In this document: positions 39,909 to 47,843 of the stretch, piece after piece
Layout of the letters: each line of letters opens with the position of its first letter
Numbering within the stretch: position 1 is the first letter of the stretch
NCBI GenBank assembly: GCA_029778615.1
Contig: JAKOPZ010000217.1
Span: forward strand, 1-53,506
DNA: 53,506 bases
Direction: 5' to 3'
From: Chloroflexota bacterium
GTDB lineage: Bacteria > Chloroflexota > Anaerolineae > UBA4142 > SHND01
Translations under genes and position numbers: made by a program
The notes under the pieces: model-generated
The model's database searches: none
Told to the model about the DNA's origin: nothing
The model's input: only the letters and a program-made list of their open reading frames with translations

Positions 39909-42283
39909 GTCCGCGCTGGCGCAAAATTTTTGGCGACCTCATTGCCAGTCCATCGCGCAGCGCGCTCGTGATTTTGTGCATTGCCATCGGCGTTGTCGCG
40001 GTCGGTGTCATTCAAGGCGCGCGGGAATTGTTGCAAAACACCCTTGCGGCAAGTTTTGCGGCGGCGCAACCCGCAACCATTACGTTCAACCTTTCGCCGT
40101 TTGACGACTCGCTGTTGCATGTCGTGCGGCGCATGGATGGAATCACTTTTGCCGATGCGCGCACCATGTTGAGCGTGCGCGTTCAAACCAACGATGGCGC
40201 GTGGCATGATGCGCAATGGTTTGCGCTGCGCGATTTTCAAAACGCGTCCCTTGACCGCTTGCTGCCCGCACAAGGCGCCTTTCCTCCCCCCGACGGTCAA
40301 ATCGCGCTCGAACGTTCTTCGCTCGCGTTTTTCAATGCACGCGTCGGCGAAAACCTTTTGCTCGAACTCCCCAATGGCAAACAAAAAACTCTCCTGATTG
40401 CAGGCACGGTGCACGACATCGCGCAGCCCTCTGCTTTTTTGACCGGCGCCATGTCCGTCTATACGACGTGCGAAACATGGGCGCGGCTTGGTCTGCCGAA
40501 TGACTATAATCAATTGCTGGTTGGCGCGGACGAAACGCAGCCGCGCGAAACGATTTCCGCGCTTGCTACGCGCGTGCGCGCAGAACTAGAGGCACGCGGG
40601 TATCGCGTTTCTGCCACCATCATTCCGCCCGTCCCCGGACGCCTTTATTTCGCCGATTCCGTCCAGTCCATGATGCTCTTGCTCGGCGCGCTCGGTGTCG
40701 CGTCCGTGTTATCGTCCGCGATTCTCGTGGTGACGACCATGTCCGCACTGCTCGCGCAGCAGCTCCGCGAAATCGGCGTAATGAAAGCAATCGGCGCGTC
40801 GACGCGCACATTGCTGCAAATGTATCTCGCGATGGTGTTGGTGTTGAGTGTGGTCGCGATTGCGCTGGCAATTCCGTTGGGCGCGCTCGGCGCGTACGCG
40901 CTGGTCATCTTTTCGACAGAGGTTTTGAATTTGCTGCCGGTCGCGTTTGCGTGGACGCCAAGTGCGTTACTCTTGCAAATTGGAGTGGGCTTGCTGATTC
41001 CGCTCAGCGCTTCACTCGTCCCGATTCTCTCCGGCAGTCGCATTACAGTGCGCGAGGCGATAACGAATTACGGCTTGCGCGGCGATTTTGGCTCCTCCCG
41101 CTTCGACCGCGTGATTGAAACCCTGCGCGCCCTGCCGCGTCCGCTCCTGCTTTCGTTACGCAACACCTTTCGCCGCAAAGCGCGTTTGGGATTGACGTTG
41201 AGCGCTTTGATTTTGAGCGGGGCGGTGTTCATGGCAGTTGCCGATGTGCGCGCGTCCATGCTTGCGACATTAGAGCAGATGAATAATTTTCGCCGCGCCG
41301 ACGCGGAAATCATTTTGACCCAGCCGCAGCGCGCGGCGCGCATCGAACGCGCGGCGAACGATGTTCCCGGAGTGTCTGCGGTTGAAGCATGGGGTTGGGG
41401 CGAAGCGGATATGCGCCGCGAAAATTCGTCGGACGCGGAGCGCGTGGAAATTTTTGGCGTGCCATTTGCATCGCAGGCATTGAGACCCACGCTGCTGCAA
41501 GGACGCTGGTTCATTGACGCCGACCAGAGCGCGATGGTTGTGGATGCCGAAGTTTTGAAAACAAATCCCACTTTGAAAATCGGCGACCGCGTGATTTTGA
41601 AACGCAACGGGAATGACAGCCGCTGGCAAATTATCGGCGTGACGCGCAGTCGCTTGCGCGGACCGCTCGCGTACGTGCCGTACGCGGCGTGGACGCGCAC
41701 ACAACGCGAAAGCGAAATGACTGAGCGCATCCAAATTTTTACCAACACGCGCGCCCCCAACGCGCAAGCGCAAATTGTGCGCGCGGTGGAACAACAACTC
41801 AAAGCGAACGAGATGAATGTGGCAGCCGCGCAAACGAACGCGAGCGAACGCGCCGCAGACGAATCCAATTTTGAAAGCATCATCGGTTTTTTGAACGCGA
41901 TGGGAATTTTGTTGGCGCTCGTCGGCGGGTTGGGCTTGATGGGCACGATGGGGATGAACGTTTTGGAACGCACGCGCGAAATCGGCGTACTGCGCGCGAT
42001 TGGCGCGCCCACGCCATCGCTTTTGCAAATCGTCCTCGTCGAAGGCATTTTGATTGGCGTATTGAGTTTTCCGTTCGCAGTGCTGCTCTCTGTGCCGTTG
42101 GCGCTGGGATTGAACGATTTGGTGGGGCGCGAATTGTTGCAAGCGAGTTTGGCATTCGCGTTCGCGGAGGAAGGATTCGCGATTTGGTTCACGTTAATTG
42201 TCGGCATCGCCGCGCTCGCGAGCGGTCTGCCCGCGTGGAATGCCATTCGATTGACGGTGCGCAACGCATTGGCGTACGAATAA
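39905..42283 (+). CDS. FtsX/MacB-type ABC permease (two FtsX halves)
   Basis: A 792-residue permease. An N-terminal helix (SALVILCIAIGVVAVGVIQG) is followed by a large extracellular domain and three helices of a first FtsX block (~265-390, with REIGVMKAIGAST). A second N-terminal-like helix, extracellular domain and FtsX block (~655-790, with REIGVLRAIGAPT) follow. The two copies of REIGV-(M/L)-(K/R)-AIGA mark the coupling region contacting the ATPase. Such pairs move lipoproteins, peptides or macrolides, or act in envelope signalling. The substrate is unknown. It is coupled to the ATPase by a 4-base overlap and to the next gene by TAATG. Confidence 0.92.
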   Translation: MSPRWRKIFGDLIASPSRSALVILCIAIGVVAVGVIQGARELLQNTLAASFAAAQPATITFNLSPFDDSLLHVVRRMDGITFADARTMLSVRVQTNDGAWHDAQWFALRDFQNASLDRLLPAQGAFPPPDGQIALERSSLAFFNARVGENLLLELPNGKQKTLLIAGTVHDIAQPSAFLTGAMSVYTTCETWARLGLPNDYNQLLVGADETQPRETISALATRVRAELEARGYRVSATIIPPVPGRLYFADSVQSMMLLLGALGVASVLSSAILVVTTMSALLAQQLREIGVMKAIGASTRTLLQMYLAMVLVLSVVAIALAIPLGALGAYALVIFSTEVLNLLPVAFAWTPSALLLQIGVGLLIPLSASLVPILSGSRITVREAITNYGLRGDFGSSRFDRVIETLRALPRPLLLSLRNTFRRKARLGLTLSALILSGAVFMAVADVRASMLATLEQMNNFRRADAEIILTQPQRAARIERAANDVPGVSAVEAWGWGEADMRRENSSDAERVEIFGVPFASQALRPTLLQGRWFIDADQSAMVVDAEVLKTNPTLKIGDRVILKRNGNDSRWQIIGVTRSRLRGPLAYVPYAAWTRTQRESEMTERIQIFTNTRAPNAQAQIVRAVEQQLKANEMNVAAAQTNASERAADESNFESIIGFLNAMGILLALVGGLGLMGTMGMNVLERTREIGVLRAIGAPTPSLLQIVLVEGILIGVLSFPFAVLLSVPLALGLNDLVGRELLQASLAFAFAEEGFAIWFTLIVGIAALASGLPAWNAIRLTVRNALAYE

Positions 42284-43002
42284 TGAATGGGATGGACATT
42301 TTGGTCGCGCTCGCCATGTTCGTTGCCGCGTTCACGCAAGCGGTCACGGGTTTCGGTTCCGCGTTGGTGGCGATGCCGTTATTGTCCCAAGTGGTCGGCG
42401 TGAAAATTGGCGCGCCGCTCGTTGCCATCGTTTCGCTGCCGATGAATGTGAGCTTGCTGCTTGTACAGCGGCAAGCGTTTCGCTGGCGCGCCGTGTGGCA
42501 GTTGATTCTCGCTGCGCTCGCGGCAATTCCGTTTGGCATTTTGCTCGTCGGCGCGCTGCCTGAAAGAATTGTGTTGTTTGGTCTCGGCGCGTTGTTGGTC
42601 GGCTATGCGGTGTACGCGTGGGTGACGCCGCACTTGCCGGAACTGAAACATCCCGTGTGGATTTTTGTTTTCGGATTCGCGTCGGGACTTTTGGCGGGCG
42701 GCTATAACGTGGGCGGACCTCCGGCGGTGATTTACGGGGCGTGCAAACGTTGGGACGCGAACGCATTTCGCAGCAACTTGCAGGCATTGTTTCTGTTCGA
42801 AAATTTTTTTGTGCTGGGCGGACACCTCGTAAGCGGCACTGTCACCGCCGACGTTTTGAATCGGTTGTGGTACGCCCTGCCCGCGCTGGGCATTGGGATT
42901 GCTCTCGGAATTGCGCTCGACCGTTTCATCCCCGACGCGCTATTTAAAAAACTCGTGCTCGTCTTGTTGATTGCGTTGGGCGCGCGTTTATTGATTGGGT
43001 AA
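42283..43002 (+). CDS. TauE/SafE-family (DUF81) membrane permease
   Basis: A 239-residue polytopic protein, about eight helices. The family hallmarks are near-duplicate halves with GFGSALVAMPLL in the first and FGFASGLLAGGYNVGGPPAVIYG in the second, where GGPP is characteristic. TauE/SafE proteins export sulfite, sulfoacetate or related organic anions. The ATG overlaps the permease stop (TAATG), so it is co-translated with the ABC transporter, an unusual neighbour. The longer in-frame extension into the permease gene is not used. Confidence 0.88.
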   Translation: MNGMDILVALAMFVAAFTQAVTGFGSALVAMPLLSQVVGVKIGAPLVAIVSLPMNVSLLLVQRQAFRWRAVWQLILAALAAIPFGILLVGALPERIVLFGLGALLVGYAVYAWVTPHLPELKHPVWIFVFGFASGLLAGGYNVGGPPAVIYGACKRWDANAFRSNLQALFLFENFFVLGGHLVSGTVTADVLNRLWYALPALGIGIALGIALDRFIPDALFKKLVLVLLIALGARLLIG

Positions 43003-43150
43003 GGACAGCATTCTCGTAGACACAAATCTGTATTGACGGCGGCGGCGCGCAGACCACTCATTGCGTTCTAACACTTGCATCATTTCGACCTAACGCGCGC
43101 GGGCGAAACTGTTTTTTGTAATTGAAATCTACTAACGAACACGAGGAAAA
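43003..43150. other. Intergenic stretch before the S41 gene
   Basis: No gene seen. GAGG lies 5 bases before ATG 43151. No promoter was recognised with confidence. Confidence 0.3.
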
Positions 43151-44446
43151 ATGAAATCGAGATTGAAATATCTTGGTGTTGTCTTTTTGGTCTTGAGCGT
43201 TTTTGTGTTTGGACTGGCAGGCGGCGTATTGTTGGACCGCTATGTGCAGGTGGCGACCGCCGCGTCGGCGGACTCGACGACACAGCCAAACACGAACTTG
43301 ATATTGGAAGCGTGGCGCATCATTGACCAAAATTACGTAGACCGCGCGGCGGTGGAACAACAGCGTTTGACGTACGGCGCGCTCAGCGGCATGGTGGACG
43401 CGCTCGGCGATACGGGGCATACGACGTTCCTTTCGCCGCAAATGCTCAAACAGCAGCAAAATTACACGCGCGGCGAATTTGAAGGCATCGGCGCACAAGT
43501 GGAAAAGAAAGGCGATTACGTCATCATCACCGCACCGATGGACGATTCTCCCGCGCTCAAAGCGGGATTAAAAGCGGGCGACGCGATTCTGCGCGTGAAC
43601 GGCGAAGACATGACAGGCAAGAGCGTCGAATCTGTTATTGACAAAATTATCGGACCGGCGGGGACTCGCGTTGATTTGGTCATCCTCGACGCGAACGACG
43701 GTTCACAAAAAGAAATCACCATCACGCGCGCCCGCATCAAAGTGAACGATGTCTCGTGGGCGCAGGTGCCGGGAACGACGATTGGCGTCGTGCGGATTTC
43801 GGGCTTCAGCGACGGGATTAGCAATGGGCTCAAGACCGCGCTGCAACAAATGAAACAACAAGGACTGACCGGCGTAATTTTGGATTTACGCAACAATCCC
43901 GGCGGCTTGCTCAACGAAGCGGTTACGACGACCAGTCAATTTTTGAGCAAAGGCAATGTGCTGTTGGAAAAAGACGCGCAGGGGAAAATTCAAGAGGTGC
44001 GCGTGGAACCGAACGGCGTCGCCACCGATTTACCGATGGCGGTGCTCGTCAATTACGGCAGCGCGAGCGCGAGCGAAATTGTTTCGGGCGCCCTGCAGGA
44101 CGCGGGACGCGCGCGTTTGATTGGCGAAACAACATTCGGCACTGGCACCGTGCTGAACACCTTTTCCCTTTCGGATGGTTCCGCGCTGCTGCTTGCGACG
44201 TTGGAATGGTTGACGCCGAACGGACGCGTCATTTGGCATCAAGGCATTCAACCCGATGACAAGGTTTCACTGCCTGCCGGCGTCGCGCCGTTGACGCCCG
44301 CGCAGTTGAAAACGATGGACGCGCAAACGTATCGCGCTGCGCGTGATTTGCAAATGCAGCGCGCGGTGGAATGGCTGAGTTGTCCAAATGGAAAATGCGC
44401 GACGGACGCGGCAAAATTTCCGGGTAAACAACAGGTGATTCCGTAA
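43151..44446 (+). CDS. S41 (C-terminal processing) peptidase homologue lacking the usual catalytic Lys
   Basis: A 431-residue exported protein with an N-terminal anchor helix (YLGVVFLVLSVFVFGLAGGV). After a helical bundle (EAWRIIDQNYVD, LGDTGHTTFLSP) comes a PDZ domain (EFEGIGAQVEKKGDYVIITA, SPALKAGLKAGDAILRVNGED). The S41 core has GVILDLRNNPGGLLNEAV and YGSASASEIVSGALQDAGRA with Ser306. The position 25 residues later, Lys in Tsp/CtpA (TFGKG), is Thr331 here (TFGTGTVLN). The rest of the fold is intact, so it may use another base or be a non-catalytic binder. Not in an obvious operon; a terminator follows. Confidence 0.88.
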   Translation: MKSRLKYLGVVFLVLSVFVFGLAGGVLLDRYVQVATAASADSTTQPNTNLILEAWRIIDQNYVDRAAVEQQRLTYGALSGMVDALGDTGHTTFLSPQMLKQQQNYTRGEFEGIGAQVEKKGDYVIITAPMDDSPALKAGLKAGDAILRVNGEDMTGKSVESVIDKIIGPAGTRVDLVILDANDGSQKEITITRARIKVNDVSWAQVPGTTIGVVRISGFSDGISNGLKTALQQMKQQGLTGVILDLRNNPGGLLNEAVTTTSQFLSKGNVLLEKDAQGKIQEVRVEPNGVATDLPMAVLVNYGSASASEIVSGALQDAGRARLIGETTFGTGTVLNTFSLSDGSALLLATLEWLTPNGRVIWHQGIQPDDKVSLPAGVAPLTPAQLKTMDAQTYRAARDLQMQRAVEWLSCPNGKCATDAAKFPGKQQVIP

Positions 44447-44550
44447 ACCGCGCTGTTAAGATAAATTTAACCGCAGCGCGTCATTGAAACAAGAATCTCA
44501 ATCATGCCATAACGCATTGCTGCACAGCCATCTTGATATTGCTTCAAGCC

Positions 44551-44584
44551 AAAAACTCCATGCCCCGTCGGGCTGGAGTTTTTT
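44551..44584 (+). terminator. Terminator of the S41 gene
   Basis: AAAAACTCCA (44551-44560) pairs with TGGAGTTTTT (44574-44583) with inner GCCC/GGGC pairing, followed by more T. It lies about 100 bases after the stop. Confidence 0.85.
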
Positions 44585-44639
44585 GATTGTTGTCATTTTT
44601 TGCAGAATGGATATGCTTGAAGGGATAGGAGGCGTGATG

Positions 44640-45254
44640 ATGAAATTGGTTCTCGTAACAAGCGTTGTGTGCGCGCTCGCGGCGTTTGTGTTGGTCGGCA
44701 CCGCGCGCGCGGACAATGGCGCGAATACTCAACCCGCCACTGCCAGCTACATCAACAATTTGCCCCAAAGCATTCCGGCGCAAAGCGCGCAGTGGTACAA
44801 ATTCGATTACGCGGGCGACAAATCTCAAGTGACCGTGTTGATGCCGAACGGCGCAAATTCGCTGGTCGCGTTCAATGTATTCACCCCCGAACAAGCACAA
44901 TCGTGGTGGGAAAAAAGCACCAAGCCGATTGGACGCGGCACCGCGTATCAAATTGACTGCGAAACCGGTCAAGAAAATTATCTGGGGCAATGCCAGTCCG
45001 ATGATTTGAAATGGGTTGGTGAATTTAATTTCCCCGGCACGTTCTATGTCCAAGTGGTCAATTACAACACCGGCACCGCGAATTTCACTTTGACGATTGC
45101 GGGAACGGGTGTGTTTGTTGCGCCGAGCGCGCCGACTCCGCCGCCCGTTGTGCCGCAAACGAAACCGCTGCTGCCGACCACAGGCGGAATTCCGCCCAAA
45201 GGATTTTTTGCCGGTCCGCGCACGATATTCAATCGGTGGTTGACCGAACCATAA
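44640..45254 (+). CDS. Small secreted protein with pre-peptidase-like beta domain and Pro-rich tail
   Basis: About 204 residues from ATG 44640 (AGGAGG 7 bases upstream; ATG 44637 is an alternative). It has a clear signal peptide (MKLVLVTSVVCALAAFVLVG, cleavage near TARA). A beta-sandwich (~30-140) follows: SIPAQSAQWYKFDYAGDKSQ, VTVLMPNGANSLVAFNVFTP, TFYVQVVNYNTGTANFTLTI. This is reminiscent of bacterial pre-peptidase C-terminal domains. The tail is PAPTPPPV-like, rich in Pro and Thr (PTPPPVVPQTKPLLPTTGG). Two Cys may pair. Function unknown. Single gene between two terminators. Confidence 0.72.
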   Translation: MKLVLVTSVVCALAAFVLVGTARADNGANTQPATASYINNLPQSIPAQSAQWYKFDYAGDKSQVTVLMPNGANSLVAFNVFTPEQAQSWWEKSTKPIGRGTAYQIDCETGQENYLGQCQSDDLKWVGEFNFPGTFYVQVVNYNTGTANFTLTIAGTGVFVAPSAPTPPPVVPQTKPLLPTTGGIPPKGFFAGPRTIFNRWLTEP

Positions 45255-45262
45255 AAAAAAAT

Positions 45263-45298
45263 TTGTCGAGCTATCTTTTGCTCGACAATTTTTTTTGT
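45263..45298 (+). terminator. Terminator after the secreted protein gene
   Basis: TTGTCGAGC (45263-45271) pairs with GCTCGACAA (45280-45288), followed by eight more T. A-rich bases on the other side make it work for the converging tRNA-Glu too. Confidence 0.9.
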
Positions 45299-45371
45299 GC
45301 CGCGTACGGGGTTCGAACCCGTGGTCTCAGCCTTGAGAGGGCTGCGTCCTGGTCCACTAGACGAACGCGGC
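45298..45371 (-). tRNA. tRNA-Glu (anticodon CTC)
   Basis: On the minus strand acceptor GCCGCGT pairs with ACGCGGC, anticodon stem CAGCC/GGCTG carries loop CTCTCAA with anticodon CTC, and the T arm is CGGGTTCGAACCCCG. Discriminator A; CCA is not encoded. Confidence 0.95.
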
Positions 45372-45382
45372 GAACGCGCGAA

Positions 45383-45388
45383 ATTATA
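45383..45388 (-). promoter_or_regulatory. -10 box (TATAAT) of tRNA-Glu
   Basis: A perfect TATAAT on the minus strand 11 bases before the tRNA 5' end. The -35 position falls at the edge of the hairpin repeat (copy 4) and is weak. Confidence 0.55.
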
Positions 45389-45406
45389 TCACGAAAAATT
45401 TATTTC

Positions 45407-45460
45407 GTCGGGCGAATCGAATTCGCCGCAACCGATGGCGAAATCGTCCTACGCCGATTG
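45407..45460. repeat. Hairpin repeat element, copy 4 (left part only)
   Basis: GTCGG, then hairpin GCGAAT-CGA-ATTCGC (45412-45426), CGCAAC, then AATCGTC-CTAC-GCCGATT (45442-45459, one mismatch). The right half seen in copies 1 and 2 is missing. Confidence 0.75.
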
Positions 45461-45509
45461 AGATTTTGTCCAATTTGGAGAATTTTTCAGTCTGCCCAGC
45501 GGTGTCGCG

Positions 45510-47843
45510 TCACGGTTCGATTTGGAGCGGCGCGATGATGTGGTCACTCTGCACACGGAACAAGTCCCAATTCTCTCCGTTTAACGGCAAGCGTTCTATA
45601 TCGCGCGCGCGATATACTCCAAATTCCAAAACATAATTTCCCCACGGCGCGTCGCGCGGAATCTCCAACACCAACGTATCCGTCACCTGCTCATTCGCAT
45701 TCCACAACGTCGTCGGGTACGCATTGTCCAATGGCTGCGCGTCGCGCTGCGCGATGATGTTGCCTTGCGCATCCGTCATATGCGCGAACAAGGTGTAATT
45801 CTCTTGTGGAATTTTGCGCGCTTGGAGCGCCGCGTCCACGCGCAGCACATCCCCCGCTCGCAGCGGCAGCGCGCCTTGCGCGTTCGGCGCAATCGAAATT
45901 TCTTGCGCGTCGCGCTGCACGCGCCAACTCAAATTCAAAAGATTGAACGTGTCGCCCATTTCCACGCGCGCGGGTTCGAGCGGCGGCGTCGGGCGAACAA
46001 ATTTGAATTGTGCGAGCGAGGGCGTAATCGTTTCGCCCTGCGGATTGTGTGCGGGCAAAACGTTCGCGCTGCCAATGCGCGCCATGCCTACCTCAATGCG
46101 TCCGAGCGGCGGATACACGTCCGGCATTTTCACGGGCACGCGATATTCGTCCACCAAAATTTCGTGAGGCTGCCACAAACGCGGCGGTGCAAGCCCATTC
46201 CCCGGCAACGCGTCCCACTGCCCCAACAAATTTCCGCGCGCGTCGTACACGTGAATATACATTTTCAAATCTTGATTTATCGGCGCGTCCGTGCGCCAGT
46301 ACAATTTCAACGGCAGCGCGTTTCCATTCACAAAACGCGGCGCGTCAAAACCGACCAGTTCGGGCTGCGCGTTTCCCGCATCGAAGGTGATATGAACGGG
46401 ATTCGGCACGCGTGCTTGATCGAACATGCGCGGCGGCTGTGCGTACACGGGCGCGATGAGGAGAAATGGCGCGGTGAGCGCAAAGCAAAAAAGCAAGAGC
46501 GCGAACAGAAACGGGAGCGCGTACGAGACGAATGGCGAACGGCGAAGGACGGATGGCGCAATCCAACGCGCGAGCAGTGTGGAAATTTCATACAGTCCGA
46601 ACGCGAGCAAGATTGCCACTGCCGCAAGCGCGGGAAAAATCAAACGCCCTTGCGACGCGTAGGTCAGCAGCGTCCAACGAAGCAGCGCGACAAAAACGAC
46701 GGCGAGATGCAGCGCGGGAATCCACAACAATTTTGGCAGGAGCAATTCCTTGTGGCTGCCCTTGCGTCTAACAAGCCCAATGACCAATCCAATCACTGCG
46801 AGCAGCGAAAAAACATCGAGCGTGGTGTAAACCCATTCGGGCGCAATCACGTTCACGCCGCCAAAATTCCCCCAGAACGAAATGCGAAAACCTTGAAACT
46901 CGTTCAGCAAACCCAACAACGTTTGCGGCGGACGCCCGCCCGCGATTTGCAGCCAGACGTTGAATGCGGTCGCGTCGCCGTACAAAAAATAATTGCGCGC
47001 AAACCACCACACGTCGAGAACGACTAGCGGAATCGCAAACACCAGACACCATATCAAAAAGGACCGCCAACTTTTTTGCTTCCACGCCAAATAACTGATG
47101 ACCGCGCCAACAACCGCGCCGAGCGCGAGATTGCTGACTTTGGTGAGAATGGCGAGTCCGACGAGGATGCCGAGCACGAACACGCGTTGGTTCGAGATTC
47201 CGCGTGTGACGAGACGAATGCTGCCGAACAGCGCGCACGCGGCAAGGAGCGCCGCAAGCGAATCGTTATTCACCGACGCGCTGATAAACAAAAACATTGG
47301 GTTGAAGGCGACGAGTGACGCGGCGAGGAGAGCGAGGGATGGAGCGACAGAGAGAGGGCGAAAGATTTCACGCGCAGCTTTGTATGTCAGAAAAACAGTG
47401 CCGGCGCTGAACAACACAGATAGGAAACGAATCCAATGCACCGCGAGCGTCGTACCGTGCCACGGAAAATCTTCCGCGCGCGTGTGCACCACCATATTCT
47501 TGTTGCCGAACGCGAGCGGCACGCCAATTTGCGCGAACGGATTGCGCCACAAGCGTTCCGGCAAATCGCCGGTGTCAATCCAAAACGTACTCGCGGCGGC
47601 AAGCGCGTAATACAGCGGCGGCTGCCCGCCTTCTTGTTCCCACAATTGTTTGTGTGTCGGGTCCTGCACGGGCAAGCCGTTCCCGCGCGCAAGCCACTGC
47701 ACAAACGGGTAATGCCACAATTCGTCGCCCGCTTCAAAAATGGGCGTGGTGACGGAATACAGCGCGCCGAGCAAAACAAACCACGCGACCAAAACATACA
47801 GCGCGCGTTCACTCGAAAAAAATTTCTTCAGACGCGGCATCAT
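45510..47843 (-). CDS. GT-C (GT39/DUF2142-like) membrane glycosyltransferase with extracellular beta domains
   Basis: A 777-residue integral membrane protein. The N-terminal ~475 residues have about 12 helices and the GT-C layout: a first outside loop with an acidic pair (FEAGDELWHYPFVQWLARG, candidate catalytic Asp), QPPLYYALAA, FISASVNNDSLAALL and WFARNYFLYGD. The ~300 C-terminal residues are two beta-sandwich modules outside the cell (KLYWRTDAPINQDLKMYIHVYD, NYTLFAHMTDAQGNIIAQRDAQP) like those of the two upstream genes. Such enzymes use polyprenyl-phosphate sugars to build cell-surface glycans or glycoproteins. It overlaps the upstream gene by ATGA and is the last gene of the operon. Confidence 0.85.
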   Translation of the reverse strand: MMPRLKKFFSSERALYVLVAWFVLLGALYSVTTPIFEAGDELWHYPFVQWLARGNGLPVQDPTHKQLWEQEGGQPPLYYALAAASTFWIDTGDLPERLWRNPFAQIGVPLAFGNKNMVVHTRAEDFPWHGTTLAVHWIRFLSVLFSAGTVFLTYKAAREIFRPLSVAPSLALLAASLVAFNPMFLFISASVNNDSLAALLAACALFGSIRLVTRGISNQRVFVLGILVGLAILTKVSNLALGAVVGAVISYLAWKQKSWRSFLIWCLVFAIPLVVLDVWWFARNYFLYGDATAFNVWLQIAGGRPPQTLLGLLNEFQGFRISFWGNFGGVNVIAPEWVYTTLDVFSLLAVIGLVIGLVRRKGSHKELLLPKLLWIPALHLAVVFVALLRWTLLTYASQGRLIFPALAAVAILLAFGLYEISTLLARWIAPSVLRRSPFVSYALPFLFALLLFCFALTAPFLLIAPVYAQPPRMFDQARVPNPVHITFDAGNAQPELVGFDAPRFVNGNALPLKLYWRTDAPINQDLKMYIHVYDARGNLLGQWDALPGNGLAPPRLWQPHEILVDEYRVPVKMPDVYPPLGRIEVGMARIGSANVLPAHNPQGETITPSLAQFKFVRPTPPLEPARVEMGDTFNLLNLSWRVQRDAQEISIAPNAQGALPLRAGDVLRVDAALQARKIPQENYTLFAHMTDAQGNIIAQRDAQPLDNAYPTTLWNANEQVTDTLVLEIPRDAPWGNYVLEFGVYRARDIERLPLNGENWDLFRVQSDHIIAPLQIEP

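Noticed and set aside
41068-42339. 423-codon minus-strand open frame in the permease gene
   Set aside because: Antisense to the FtsX permease with two REIGV motifs; Ser/Arg-rich low-information sequence.
45765-47027. 420-codon plus-strand open frame
   Set aside because: Antisense to a glycosyltransferase gene; extremely Arg/His-rich and without motifs.
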